Positions 16,793 to 25,557 of a stretch of 64,000 nt of DNA are shown here, in pieces. Source of the stretch: Limiplasma sp036652695 (GTDB taxonomy: Bacteria > Bacillota > Clostridia > Christensenellales > Aristaeellaceae); contig JAVVVJ010000004.1 of assembly GCA_036652695.1 (NCBI GenBank), positions 1-64,000 of the forward strand, written 5' to 3'. Every line of letters begins with the position of its first letter. Positions within the stretch are counted from its first letter, which is position 1. The position numbers and the translations under genes were made by a program. The notes below the pieces were generated by a model. It saw only the letters and a list, made by a program, of their open reading frames with translations. It was not told the origin of the DNA and did no database searches.

Positions 16793-17926
16793 ATGAAAAA
16801 AATGGTTTCCGTGCTGCTCACCCTCGCCCTGACGCTTAGCTTTGCGCTACCCGCTCTGGCAGAAGGAGAGACCATTAAAATTGGCGGTATCGGCTGCTTG
16901 ACCGGCCCCTATGCGATGTATGGCGTAGGCGTGCGCAATGGCATCGATCTATACATCGATGAGCTGAACGCCGCGGGCGGCATCGATGGCAAAAAGGTAG
17001 AACTGTTGTGGGAGGATGACGAAGGCGATCCCGCAAAGGCGACAAACGCCTATTCCAAGCTTGTGGAGAACGATGGCGTTGTTGCGATTTTGGGCTCGGT
17101 GCTGACCGGCGCGACCGATGCGGTTGCCGATTATGCGGCGGGTGACGGCACGCCCATGATCACTGCCTCCGCCACCGCCTACTATATTACGACCGACCGC
17201 CCCAACGTGTTTCGCACCTGCTTTTTGGATCCCTTTCAGGGCATCAGCATGGCCAACTTTGCCAAGGAGGAGTTCGGCGCTACGAAGCTTGCCGTGCTCT
17301 ATGAAAATGGCAATGAATATTCTGCCGGCCTGAAGGATACCTTTAGTGAGCAGGCCGCCAAAAACGGTCAGGAGATTGTGGGCTGCGAGGCGAGCGCCGC
17401 CAAGGATGTGGACTTTAAGGCGCAGCTGACCAAGCTCAAGGACGCTGCTCCCGAGGTGATCTTCCTGCCCTACTATGGCCCCGAGGCCGCGTTGATCCTC
17501 ACGCAGGCCAAGGAAATCGGCTTGGATGCAAAGTTCCTTGGCGCCGATGGCATCTCCAGCATTGCCGATTCCATCAGCGACAAGAGCCTCCTCACCGGCA
17601 TTTGGTACTCGGATCACTTCTCCAATAGCGCGGATAGCGAGAAGGTCAAGAGCTTTTTGAGCGGCTATCAGGCAAAGTATGGCGAGCTGCCCAGCATCTC
17701 CTTCTCCGCTACCGGCTATGACGCGGCGCTGGTGCTCTGCGACGCGATCAAGACCGCTGGCAGCACCGATGCGGAAGCGATTATTGCCGCCATCAAGGCC
17801 AGCAATGTGGAAGGCGTATCTGGCATGATCACCTTTGACGAGCACAATGATCCCATCAAGAGCGCGTTCATCCTGACCTTCGACGCGCAGGGCAATCAGC
17901 TGTTTGTAAAGCAGCAAAATCCGTAA
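16793..17926 (+). CDS. livJ: Branched-chain amino-acid type ABC transporter, substrate-binding protein
   Basis: A 377-residue exported binding protein (Leu/Ile/Val or related amino-acid ligand). It has a signal peptide at residues 1-22 ending LPALA before EGETIKIGGIG, and then the two-lobed periplasmic-binding type 1 fold, with family stretches GCLTGPYAMYGVGVRNGIDLYIDELNA broken into shorter conserved parts such as LLWEDDEGDPAKA and GYDAALVLCDAI. No lipobox Cys is seen, which is unusual for a Gram-positive binding protein and leaves open how it stays at the membrane. GGAGG precedes the ATG. A 287-base spacer with hairpins separates it from the permease genes. Confidence 0.92.
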   Translation: MKKMVSVLLTLALTLSFALPALAEGETIKIGGIGCLTGPYAMYGVGVRNGIDLYIDELNAAGGIDGKKVELLWEDDEGDPAKATNAYSKLVENDGVVAILGSVLTGATDAVADYAAGDGTPMITASATAYYITTDRPNVFRTCFLDPFQGISMANFAKEEFGATKLAVLYENGNEYSAGLKDTFSEQAAKNGQEIVGCEASAAKDVDFKAQLTKLKDAAPEVIFLPYYGPEAALILTQAKEIGLDAKFLGADGISSIADSISDKSLLTGIWYSDHFSNSADSEKVKSFLSGYQAKYGELPSISFSATGYDAALVLCDAIKTAGSTDAEAIIAAIKASNVEGVSGMITFDEHNDPIKSAFILTFDAQGNQLFVKQQNP

Positions 17927-18213
17927 GACGCGCCCATTTTGGGCGATACCGTGGCAGAGAATGAGGAACGAGGGTGGGGAATGGCGGGGAAGCTCCCCCG
18001 CACCCCTGAGAAGGACTTACGCTTGACGGATCATCTGCCGCACGCGTGTGCGGATTCATGATGCGGTTCTAGGGCAAGGCTTTTGGGAAGGCAAAGCCCC
18101 TCCCTCTTTTCCTTGGCTCAGCCCTTTCAAAAGGGACACGGAGAGTGCCTCTTTTGAAAGGGCTGAATTGCGTTAGGAGCCTTTGAACGCACAGACGATG
18201 AAGGGGTGAAAGC
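17927..18213 (+). other. Hairpin-rich spacer between binding protein and permease genes
   Basis: There is no gene here. The stretch contains three stem-loops: CGCCC/GGGCG just after the livJ stop (about 17934-17948), GCGGGG/CCCCGC (17984-18001), and a perfect 16-bp inverted repeat (18118-18133 with 18151-18166, 17-base loop). None has a T tract, so they look like RNA processing or stability elements, or remnants of palindromic repeats, rather than full terminators. Confidence 0.6.
18118..18166 (+). repeat. Perfect 16-bp inverted repeat upstream of livH
   Basis: Arms TCAGCCCTTTCAAAAG (18118-18133) and its exact complement (18151-18166) flank a 17-base loop. It could limit read-through or protect the livJ message at its 3' end, giving more binding protein than permease. 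Confidence 0.75.
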
Positions 18214-19089
18214 ATGCTGTTTCTCAACCAGGTACTCAACGGCTTGGGTACGGGCGCGATTTATGCATTGATCGCGCTGGGCTATACGATGGTGTATGGC
18301 ATTGTCAAGCTGATCAACTTTGCCCATGGCGATATTCTGATGGTCGGCAGCTACACGGCGGTGCTCGTGATGACAGGGCTGGGTCTGCCGTTTCCCGTGG
18401 CGCTTGTGCTTTCCATGCTGGTATGCGTGATCTTTGGTGTGGTGATTGAGCGCGTGGCCTATAAGCCGCTGCGCAATTCGCCGCGCATTTGTTCGTTGAT
18501 TACGGCCATTGGGGTGAGCTACCTGCTGCAAAACAGTGCGCAGTTGATTTTCTCGGCGAATCCGCGCCCGTTTCCAACGGTGTTTCAGGTAGCGCCGATC
18601 GTTGTGGGCGGCCTCAGCATCAGCTTTGTGACCATTTTGACGGTTGTGGTGGCAGTGGTGCTCATGATTTTGCTCAATCTGTTTGTGATGAAGAGCCACA
18701 CGGGCAAAGCCATGCGCGCTGTGAGCGAGGACACGGGGGCGGCGGAGCTGATGGGCGTTAACGTTAACGTGACCATCTCCATCACGTTTGCCATCGGCTG
18801 TGCGCTGGCTGGCGTTGGCGCGTGCCTGTACTGCATCGCCTACCCCAACGTTGCGCCAACGATGGGCGCTATGCCCGGGCTTAAGGCCTTCATTGCGGCG
18901 GTGCTCGGCGGCATTGGCATTTTGCCGGGCGCTATGCTTGGCGGCTTTATTCTTGGCGTGGCGGAAAGCCTGACGAAGGGCTTTATTTCCACTCAACTTT
19001 CCGACGCCGTGGTGTACGGTATTTTGATCGTGGTGCTGCTCTTTAAGCCATCGGGCATTTTGGGCAAGACCACGCGCGAGAAAGTGTGA
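18214..19089 (+). CDS. livH: Branched-chain amino-acid type ABC transporter permease LivH
   Basis: A 291-residue polytopic membrane protein with about eight hydrophobic segments. Family hallmarks are GLGTGAIYALIALGYTMVYG at the start, KLINFAHGDILMVGSY, and the cytoplasmic EAA-like stretch near AMRAVSEDTGAAELMGVN that contacts the ATPases. AAGGGG lies before the ATG. It forms the inner-membrane channel with the LivM part of the next gene. Confidence 0.94.
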   Translation: MLFLNQVLNGLGTGAIYALIALGYTMVYGIVKLINFAHGDILMVGSYTAVLVMTGLGLPFPVALVLSMLVCVIFGVVIERVAYKPLRNSPRICSLITAIGVSYLLQNSAQLIFSANPRPFPTVFQVAPIVVGGLSISFVTILTVVVAVVLMILLNLFVMKSHTGKAMRAVSEDTGAAELMGVNVNVTISITFAIGCALAGVGACLYCIAYPNVAPTMGAMPGLKAFIAAVLGGIGILPGAMLGGFILGVAESLTKGFISTQLSDAVVYGILIVVLLFKPSGILGKTTREKV

Positions 19090-19099
19090 GGTGGGGGAA

Positions 19100-20932
19100 A
19101 TGACGAGCAAATTCAAATCCTACGTGCTGAACCTCTCCGCGGTGTTTTTGATCTTTATTGGGCTGCAATCGCTGATTGGCGTGGGCGTGATCAACAAGTA
19201 CTATTCCGGTGTGATGATTTCCATGGGGATCAACATCGTGATGACGGTGAGCTTGAACCTGACCACGGGCTTTTTGGGAGAGCTGGCGCTGGGGCATGCG
19301 GGCTTTATGAGTGTGGGCGCGTTTACCGCAGGCATCATCACCAAGGCGCTTGCCGAAAACTTTGGCTTGGACCCTGTTACCGCGCTGCCGGTTTCGCTGC
19401 TTGCGGGCGGACTGCTGGCAGCTGCGATGGGCTTGGTGATCGGCATTCCGGCGCTGCGCTTGAAGGGCGATTATTTGGCCATCATCACGCTTGGCTTTGG
19501 CGAGATCATCCGCGTCATCATTCAAAATTTGGAGATCACGGGCGGCGCGGCGGGTATCAGCCGCGTGCCGCGTGTGAACAGCTTTCCGCTCACGTATTTC
19601 ATCATGGTGGCGGTTGTCATTATGATGTTCACGCTGGGGCGCTCGCGCCATGGCCGGGCGATTATCTCCATCCGTGAAAACGCCATCGCGGCAGAATCCA
19701 CGGGCATTTCCACCACGTATTACAAGATTTTTGCTTTTACCCTAGCCGCGTTTTTTGCGGGCATCGCGGGCGGCCTGTATGCGCATCAGTACGGCCGGGT
19801 GACGGCTTCGGTGTTTGACTTCAACAAGTCCATCGAGTACCTAGTGATGGTGGTGCTGGGTGGCATGGGCTCTATCACGGGCAGCATTATCTCCGCGAGC
19901 GTGCTCACCTTGCTGCCTGAGATGCTGCGCGAGTTCTCCGATTACCGCTTGTTGATCTACAGCGTGCTGCTGATTGTGATGATGCTCTTCCGCCCGAAGG
20001 GCTTGATGGGCACGGCGGAGTTTTCGCTGACAAGCACGGTGGAAGCGTTTGGCGCATGGCTGCGCAAGACGTTTCACATCAAAAAACGCAACCATGCGCC
20101 CCATTTGCCCGATGTGCCCCGCTATGATGTGGGTGAGGACGCGCCGGTACTGCAAACCAAGAACCTCGGCATTCGTTTCGGCGGCTTGCAGGCGGCGGAG
20201 AATGTGAACCTCTCCTTGAAGGATAACGAGATTGTTGGCCTCATTGGCCCCAATGGCGCGGGCAAAACGACGGTCTTTAACATGCTCACGGGCGTGTATC
20301 TGCCCACGGAGGGCGATATTGTGCTCATGGGCAGATCCATCAAGGGCAAAAAGACCTATGAGATCGTCAGTGCGGGCATTGCGCGCACCTTTCAGAACAT
20401 CCGGCTGTTTAAATCCATGACCGTGCTTGAAAACATCAAGGTGGCGTTCCACAGCCGCATGCATTACTCGGCGGCAAGCGGCGTATTTCGCACGCCGAAA
20501 TACGCGCGGGAGGAATTGGGCATTGATATCCGCGCGCGCGAGCTGCTACGCGTATTTAACATGGAGGATACCGCGAATGTCCGTGCGGACGCCCTACCCT
20601 ATGGTCAGCAGCGCAAGCTGGAAATCTGCCGCGCGCTTGCGACGAACCCCAAGGTGCTTTTGCTGGATGAGCCTGCCGCCGGCATGAACCCCATTGAAAC
20701 CCGGGAGCTGATGGATACCATCAGCCTGATCCGCGATCGCTTTAGCGTTGCCGTTTTGCTGATTGAGCATGATATGAAGCTGGTAATGGGCATTTGCGAG
20801 CGCATTTATGTGCTGAGCTATGGGCGCGTGCTCGCCGAGGGCTCGCCTCGTGAGATTCGCAACAACCCGGAGGTTATTGCCGCCTATCTAGGCAATGGCG
20901 GCAAGAAGGAGGAGGAATCTGCGCATGCTTGA
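19100..20932 (+). CDS. livM-livG: Fused LivM permease - LivG ATPase
   Basis: A 610-residue fusion. Residues about 1-325 are the second permease (LivM: about nine membrane segments, TGFLGELALGHAGFMSVGAF, SIRENAIAAESTGIS). After a linker near residue 335, residues about 350-605 are a LivG-type ABC ATPase: Walker A GLIGPNGAGKTT, signature PYGQQRKLEIC (the usual LSGGQ is YGQQR), Walker B LLLDEPAAGMNP, and switch His in LLIEHDMKLV. The ATG at 19100 follows GTGGGGG; a GTG at 19091 inside that site is rejected. The two functions are separate genes in most bacteria. Confidence 0.93.
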   Translation: MTSKFKSYVLNLSAVFLIFIGLQSLIGVGVINKYYSGVMISMGINIVMTVSLNLTTGFLGELALGHAGFMSVGAFTAGIITKALAENFGLDPVTALPVSLLAGGLLAAAMGLVIGIPALRLKGDYLAIITLGFGEIIRVIIQNLEITGGAAGISRVPRVNSFPLTYFIMVAVVIMMFTLGRSRHGRAIISIRENAIAAESTGISTTYYKIFAFTLAAFFAGIAGGLYAHQYGRVTASVFDFNKSIEYLVMVVLGGMGSITGSIISASVLTLLPEMLREFSDYRLLIYSVLLIVMMLFRPKGLMGTAEFSLTSTVEAFGAWLRKTFHIKKRNHAPHLPDVPRYDVGEDAPVLQTKNLGIRFGGLQAAENVNLSLKDNEIVGLIGPNGAGKTTVFNMLTGVYLPTEGDIVLMGRSIKGKKTYEIVSAGIARTFQNIRLFKSMTVLENIKVAFHSRMHYSAASGVFRTPKYAREELGIDIRARELLRVFNMEDTANVRADALPYGQQRKLEICRALATNPKVLLLDEPAAGMNPIETRELMDTISLIRDRFSVAVLLIEHDMKLVMGICERIYVLSYGRVLAEGSPREIRNNPEVIAAYLGNGGKKEEESAHA

Positions 20933-21629
20933 GGTTCATGATTTGAATGTGTTCTACGGCGTGATTCATGCGCTGTATGATATTAGCTTTGAGGTGCGTC
21001 AAGGGGAAATCGTTACGCTGATCGGCGCGAACGGCGCGGGCAAAACCTCCATTTTGCATGCGATATCGCATCTGATTCCCATCAAGGGCGGCACGATTGC
21101 TTTTGACGGAAAGGAAATCGCGCATACCGAGGCGCATCGGCTGGTGCCCATGGGTCTTGCGCAGGTGCCGGAGGGGCGTCGCGTATTTGCCCAGATGACG
21201 GTGCTTGAAAACCTTGAGATGGGCGCGTTTATGCGCAAAAACAAGGCCGAGCTTGAGGACGATTTGACGATGGTGTTCAGTCACTTTCCACGCCTAAAGG
21301 AACGCGTGAAGCAGCTTTCCGGCACGCTCTCCGGCGGTGAACAGCAGATGCTTGCTACCGCCCGCGCCCTGATGAGCCACCCGCGTCTGCTAATGATGGA
21401 CGAACCCTCCATGGGGCTGTCACCAATTTTGGTAGATGAAATTTTTACCATCATTCAAGATATCAATCGGGAAGGCACCACCATTTTGCTGGTGGAGCAA
21501 AACGCACAGATGGCGCTTTCGATTGCCAACCGCGCCTATGTGTTGGAGACAGGGCATATTGTGAAGGAGGGCGATGCCAAAGCCCTTTTGAATGACGAGA
21601 GCGTGAAGGCCGCGTATTTAGGAACATAA
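20925..21629 (+). CDS. livF: Branched-chain amino-acid type ABC transporter ATPase LivF
   Basis: A 234-residue ABC ATPase, the second nucleotide-binding subunit. Walker A LIGANGAGKTS, Q-loop region GLAQVPEGRRVF, signature LSGGEQQM, Walker B LLMMDEPSMGLSP, and His switch LLVEQNAQMAL. It starts inside the end of the fused gene (ATG 20925, GGAGGA upstream), so translation is coupled. The last step of the transcript is closed by a strong terminator at 21676-21731. Confidence 0.95.
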   Translation: MLEVHDLNVFYGVIHALYDISFEVRQGEIVTLIGANGAGKTSILHAISHLIPIKGGTIAFDGKEIAHTEAHRLVPMGLAQVPEGRRVFAQMTVLENLEMGAFMRKNKAELEDDLTMVFSHFPRLKERVKQLSGTLSGGEQQMLATARALMSHPRLLMMDEPSMGLSPILVDEIFTIIQDINREGTTILLVEQNAQMALSIANRAYVLETGHIVKEGDAKALLNDESVKAAYLGT

Positions 21630-21675
21630 TGGAAACCGAATACCCGCAACGAGCGCCGTTAAAGGTAACTGCAAC

Positions 21676-21731
21676 AAAGCCCCAAGCATCCTCGCACACC
21701 TCTGTGTCCGCGAATGCTTGGGGCTTTTTTT
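21676..21731 (+). terminator. Rho-independent terminator after livF
   Basis: A 14-bp perfect stem (AAAGCCCCAAGCAT at 21676-21689 and its complement ending at 21726) is followed by T7. Because the stem starts with AAA on the other strand it may also serve the convergent transketolase operon. Confidence 0.92.
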
Positions 21732-21763
21732 CTGATGGTAAGCGCCACAATCGGCTGAATGGG

Positions 21764-22681
21764 TTACTTGCCGAGCACGGAGTGCGCGATGCCTTCCGCG
21801 TCCAACTGATACGCCTTCAGCAAATCGGCGGGCTTTCCGCTTTGACCGAACACATCCTGCACGCCAAGCTTGGTCAGACGCACGCCGTCCATGTTGACGA
21901 GTGCGGCGGCGGCGGCGTCGCCTAGGCCACCGATTACGCTGTGTTCCTCCACGGTGAATATCTTCTTGTACCTTGCCGCCAGTGCCTGCACCCCCGCGTC
22001 ATCAAAGGGCTTGAGGGTATGGGCGTTTACAACGGCTACGTTCATGCCTCTGGCGGCCAACAGCTCTGCGGCTTGCAGACATTCGTTCACCATCACGCCA
22101 CAGCAGAGGAGCGCCGCGTCGGTTCCTTCGCGTAGCAGGTTCACCTTGCCAAGCGTGAAGGGCATGTCGATCTGGAAAATGGGGGAGGGAAGCCGCGCGA
22201 GCCGGAGATAGACAGGGCCGTGTATGGCAAGCGCCGCGTCTACGCAGCGTTCGGTTTCCTTTGCGTCGCAGGGAACCAGCACGGTCATGTTGGGCAAGGC
22301 GCGCATGAGCGCGAGATCCTCAATCGCCTGATGGCTGCCGCCATCCTCGCCCAGCGTGATGCCCGCATGCGTGAAGCCGAACTTCACATTGAGCTTGGGG
22401 TAGCACACGCCGTTGCGGATCTGGTCAAAGGCGCGACCAGCGAAAACCGCAAAGGTGCTGCAAAAGGGCACAAAGCCCATGGTGGACATGCCGGCGGCGA
22501 TATCCACCATATTGGCCTCAGCAATGCCGCAATCGAAGAAACGGTCGGGATGCGCGGCCTTAAAATATTGTGTCATCGTTGCGCCTGCAAGGTCTGCGTC
22601 TAGCACAACCAGCTTTTTCTGCGTGTCGCCAAGCTTTGCCAGATATTCGCCATAGGCCACGCGCGTTGCTTTCTTTTCCAT
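21764..22681 (-). CDS. Transketolase, C-terminal subunit
   Basis: A 305-residue split-transketolase half carrying the pyrimidine-binding and C-terminal domains. Seen: RVAYGEYLAKLG at the start, FDCGIAEANMVDIAAGM with the catalytic-cycle Glu, FTHAGITLGEDGGSHQAIED, and the transketolase_C end with VEEHSVIGGLGDA. The real ATG is at 22681, two bases past the stop of the partner gene; longer readings overlap the partner. It pairs with the N-terminal subunit to make the TPP enzyme that moves two-carbon units in the pentose phosphate pathway. Confidence 0.93.
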   Translation of the reverse strand: MEKKATRVAYGEYLAKLGDTQKKLVVLDADLAGATMTQYFKAAHPDRFFDCGIAEANMVDIAAGMSTMGFVPFCSTFAVFAGRAFDQIRNGVCYPKLNVKFGFTHAGITLGEDGGSHQAIEDLALMRALPNMTVLVPCDAKETERCVDAALAIHGPVYLRLARLPSPIFQIDMPFTLGKVNLLREGTDAALLCCGVMVNECLQAAELLAARGMNVAVVNAHTLKPFDDAGVQALAARYKKIFTVEEHSVIGGLGDAAAAALVNMDGVRLTKLGVQDVFGQSGKPADLLKAYQLDAEGIAHSVLGK

Positions 22682-22683
22682 AC

Positions 22684-23496
22684 TCACTGTTCCTCCAGTT
22701 CGCTCAGGGCCTGCTCGCGCTGCTCCTGATTGGGAGCCTTGCCATGCCAACCCACTTGATTTTCCATGAAGCTCACGCCCTTGCCCTTGGTGGTGTGTAG
22801 ATGAATGAGCTTTGGCATGCCGGGGGTGTGGGGCTTGTTAATCGCGGCAAGAATCGCATCGTAATCGTTGCCATTGAGCACCTCAACCACGTCCATGCCA
22901 AAGGAGGCGAACTTGGCGCTCACGTCGCCCAGGCTCATTACTTGGTCGTTAGAGCCATCGATTTGCAGGCCGTTATGGTCGATGAACACGGTGAGGTTGT
23001 CCAGCTTATATTGCGCGGCGGCCATGCTGGCCTCCCATACCAAACCCTCTTGAGATTCGCCATCGCCGATGATGGTATAGACCTCAAGCTGCTTGCCGGC
23101 GGCTTTTGCACCAATGGCCATGCCCACCGCAATGCTGATGCCCTGCCCAAGCGAGCCGGTAGAAGCGTCCACGCCGGGGCAGCGCTTCATATCGGGATGC
23201 CCTTGAAGAATGCTGCCCAGCTGGCGGAAGCGTTTAAACTCCTCTGTGCTGAAAAACCCGCGCTCGCCGAGCACCGCATACAGTGCGGGCGCCGCGTGCC
23301 CTTTGCTGAGCACAAACCGGTCGCGATCCTCCATATGAGGGTCTTGGGGATTGATGTTCATCTTTTCAAAGTATAGCGCGACCAGCGTCTCCACGATGGA
23401 TAGCGAGCCGCCGGGATGACCACAACCCGCGTCCGCTGTCATGTTGATAATGTCGCGGCGCACTTGTGTGCACGTGGAACGAATTGCTGCGTCCAT
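22684..23496 (-). CDS. Transketolase, N-terminal subunit
   Basis: A 270-residue TPP-binding half: ADAGCGHPGGSLSIVETLVALYF broken here as GCGHPGGSLS near residue 20, RDRFVLSKGHAAPALYAVL, GSLGQGISIAVGMA, and the TPP/metal motif IGDGESQEGLVWEA with FIDHNGLQIDG. The ATG at 23496 has AAGGAGG upstream. It is the first gene of a two-gene operon with its own promoter at 23539-23567. Split transketolases are common in Clostridia; a role in pentose supply is likely, as the usual partner genes are not adjacent. Confidence 0.93.
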   Translation of the reverse strand: MDAAIRSTCTQVRRDIINMTADAGCGHPGGSLSIVETLVALYFEKMNINPQDPHMEDRDRFVLSKGHAAPALYAVLGERGFFSTEEFKRFRQLGSILQGHPDMKRCPGVDASTGSLGQGISIAVGMAIGAKAAGKQLEVYTIIGDGESQEGLVWEASMAAAQYKLDNLTVFIDHNGLQIDGSNDQVMSLGDVSAKFASFGMDVVEVLNGNDYDAILAAINKPHTPGMPKLIHLHTTKGKGVSFMENQVGWHGKAPNQEQREQALSELEEQ

Positions 23497-23538
23497 TGGA
23501 ATTCCTCCTTGTTGTGCGTGCGTTTGCATACCTCTGAT

Positions 23539-23567
23539 ATCCTACCAAGTTTCGAGGGGTTTGTCAA
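23539..23567 (-). promoter_or_regulatory. Promoter of the split transketolase operon
   Basis: On the minus strand a perfect -35 TTGACA (23562-23567) and -10 TAGGAT (23539-23544) with a 17-base spacer, 43 bases upstream of the start codon. Confidence 0.75.
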
Positions 23568-23592
23568 TCAGTTGTCCGTACAAATTACAAAT

Positions 23593-24707
23593 TTAGTGCT
23601 GCTTGCCCATTGTGCTTTTGATGCGGCTTTGGGTACGCGGGGCACTGGCGACCGGAGCGCTGCGCGTGCGCTTGGGGGCGGGTACGGCAGGTACAGGCGC
23701 GACAGGTACGGGCGCGGCAGGTACGGGCGCATCCTTTGCCGGCTCACAGGGTAACGTGGTAAAGAGCCGTTCGGCGGTTGGGAGCGAAAAGGCAAGCGGC
23801 TCGCGCGCTGCGCAAGTGGGCAGTGGAGCAAGCGGCTCGCGCTGCTTCGGCTTTGTAACAAGCGTGCCGGANNNNNNNNNNNNNNNNNNNNNNNNNNNNN
23901 NNNNNNNNNNNNNNNNNNNNNNNNNNNNNNNNNNNNNNNNNNNNNNNNNNNNNNNNNNNNNNNNNNNNNNNAAAGGGTGGAAGGCTCGCAGGCGTGCGGT
24001 GCGGCAGCAGACGCTGGGGAAGGGCTTGTCGCAGGCTGAAAAGCGGCAGGGGTCGGGGCTGCAATCGCGGCAGGCGTGGTCGCGGCAGGCGTGGTCGCGG
24101 CAGGCGGCGCAATCGCGGCAGGTGCGGCCGTGGCGGGCGGCGCCGCGCTTGCGGGTCGCGCGTAGGGCGATCCCTCCGCGTTCCGCGCGGCTGGCGCATC
24201 ACCGCTGCTCATGCGCTTTGCGGAAGCGTTGCCGCCCTCACGTTTTGGCGCGAACGCGGCAAAGGGATTGGGCTGCGCATCGTTCCTAGGGAGAGCCGTT
24301 TTTGGTGTGAGCATTTCTGCTAGCGAGGTGTCCGCAAAGGGGTTGGGCTGATTTGCCGCGCTGGCGGCCTGCTTGGGTGGAATGGGCGGCGGCCATTCCG
24401 TTAGGGTGCTTCCTTCGGCGGCGCTTACAGGCTCCTGCCGGGGATGCACAGTCAGCATCACGAGTGCGCCCAACAGCGCGAGCGAAGCGCCGACAAGCAT
24501 CACCAGATAGCAGTTGCGCAGCGCGTAGCCCATTAGGGCGTTGATGGCGCTGACGATAGGGTTTCGCGAAGGTTCTTCAAAAGAAGAAAGTACCAGCCGA
24601 AGCTGGTCGTTTTGAATCATGGGCAAAATCGTGGCGGCTAGGCCGATAAATACAACCATACAGCCAAGACCAAAGAAAAAAATGCTAATCCACTTCTTGA
24701 GCCTCAT
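23593..24707 (-). CDS. Pro/Ala-rich membrane-anchored protein, interrupted by an assembly gap
   Basis: I do not recognise this protein. It starts MRLKKWISIFFFGLG and has two membrane segments (residues about 8-30 and 58-85), then a long cytoplasmic or external tail very rich in Pro and Ala, with two copies of a QPNPFA motif. A 100-N gap interrupts the tail. Downstream of it, the frame ending TAA at 23593 continues the same style (alternating PVPAAPVPVAPVPAVP, then a basic end KSTMGKQH), so I take that as the true C-terminus; the gap length is not literal because the phases disagree. GAAAGG lies nine bases before the ATG at 24707. It is divergent from the VWA/PP2C/kinase triad and may be its partner or substrate, but that is only a guess. 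Confidence 0.6.
23872..23971. other. Assembly gap of 100 N
   Basis: Exactly 100 N, a common placeholder for a gap of unknown size. It sits in the GC-rich Pro/Ala repeat tail, where assemblers often fail. The coding phases on the two sides need a true length that is 2 modulo 3. Confidence 0.95.
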
Positions 24708-24763
24708 CGCGTGCATCCTTTCAAGATTCGCTTTCTTTAACTTGGTTCTAGGTCTATGGGCGG

Positions 24764-24787
24764 TTTTCCTTCCATCAGGAAGGAAAA
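24764..24787. promoter_or_regulatory. Perfect 10-bp inverted repeat in the divergent region before the triad
   Basis: TTTTCCTTCC at 24764-24773, four-base loop, and its exact complement at 24778-24787. It lies between the divergent Pro/Ala-rich gene and the VWA gene, 61 bases before the latter, so it could be an operator for both. With A's following, it is not a terminator on the plus strand. Confidence 0.45.
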
Positions 24788-24848
24788 AAGCACTGGTATG
24801 CAGAATCATCAAGCAGTGGTACTTTGCTTTTTGAAGGAGGATACTTCC

Positions 24849-25529
24849 ATGGAAGGGTATAAGCTGACCTATCATGTGGATATGGTGTTTTGTATTGACG
24901 CTACGGGCAGTATGCGCCATGTGCTGGATTTTGTAAAGCAAAACGCGCTGAACCTGTATCGTGATGTGGTTGCGGAAATGGAAAAGAAACACAAGGTGAT
25001 CAACCAATTGCGCGTGCGCGTGATCGCCTTTCGCGATTATCTGGCTGATGGGGAGGATGCCATGCTCAGCAGCGATTTTTTTGTGTTGCCAGAGCAGGCG
25101 CAGATGTTTTACGATTGTGTGGACGGCATTACGGCAAAGGGCGGCGGGGATATTCCGGAGGATGGGCTGGAGGCGCTTGGCTACGCCATCCGAAGCGATT
25201 GGACGCGTGCGGGCGTGAAGAAGCGCCACATTGTTGTGGTGTGGTCGGACGCGCCGACCCATGAGCTTGGGTATGGAAAGGCCGCGCCGTGGTATCCTGA
25301 TGGCATGGCGAAGGACTATGACGAGCTGAGCCTGTGGTGGGAGGATGAGCAGCTTGGCGGCAGTATGGATGAAAATGCCAAGCGGCTGCTGATTTTTGCT
25401 CCGGATGCGCCCGAATGGAGCCGCATCTCATCGGAATGGGGGCAGGTGATCCACGTCCAAACGGTGAGCGAGGGCTTGCTGGATGTGGAGTATCGTCAGG
25501 TGCTGGATGCGGTGTGCAATACCATTTGA
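24849..25529 (+). CDS. VWA-domain protein (TerY-like)
   Basis: A 226-residue protein made of one von Willebrand A domain. The MIDAS start is FCIDATGSM, a D-x-T-G-S form of the DxSxS motif; a Thr/Gly-rich VDGITAKGGGDIPEDGLEAL carries the usual second and third metal ligands; and VVWSDAPTHELG gives the conserved Asp of strand 4. There is no signal peptide or membrane segment, so it is cytoplasmic. The ATG at 24849 has AAGGAGGA upstream. It is followed by a PP2C phosphatase and a Ser/Thr kinase, the composition of the TerY-P triads described by Anantharaman, Iyer and Aravind. Its ligand is unknown. Confidence 0.85.
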   Translation: MEGYKLTYHVDMVFCIDATGSMRHVLDFVKQNALNLYRDVVAEMEKKHKVINQLRVRVIAFRDYLADGEDAMLSSDFFVLPEQAQMFYDCVDGITAKGGGDIPEDGLEALGYAIRSDWTRAGVKKRHIVVVWSDAPTHELGYGKAAPWYPDGMAKDYDELSLWWEDEQLGGSMDENAKRLLIFAPDAPEWSRISSEWGQVIHVQTVSEGLLDVEYRQVLDAVCNTI

Positions 25530-25557
25530 TTCGCCTTGTGCCGGAAGGGAGCGGCTG

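Noticed and set aside
23603..24289. Rightward Gly/Arg-rich open frame spanning the gap
   Set aside because: It is the mirror of the Pro/Ala-coding repeat; GC-rich repeats keep all frames open. No ribosome site.
23568..25262. Long leftward open frame of 564 codons across the gap and the VWA gene promoter region
   Set aside because: Only 23593-24707 makes sense. The N-terminal extension overlaps the VWA gene on the other strand and lies before a good ribosome site, and the end beyond the gap in that frame runs into the transketolase -35 box.
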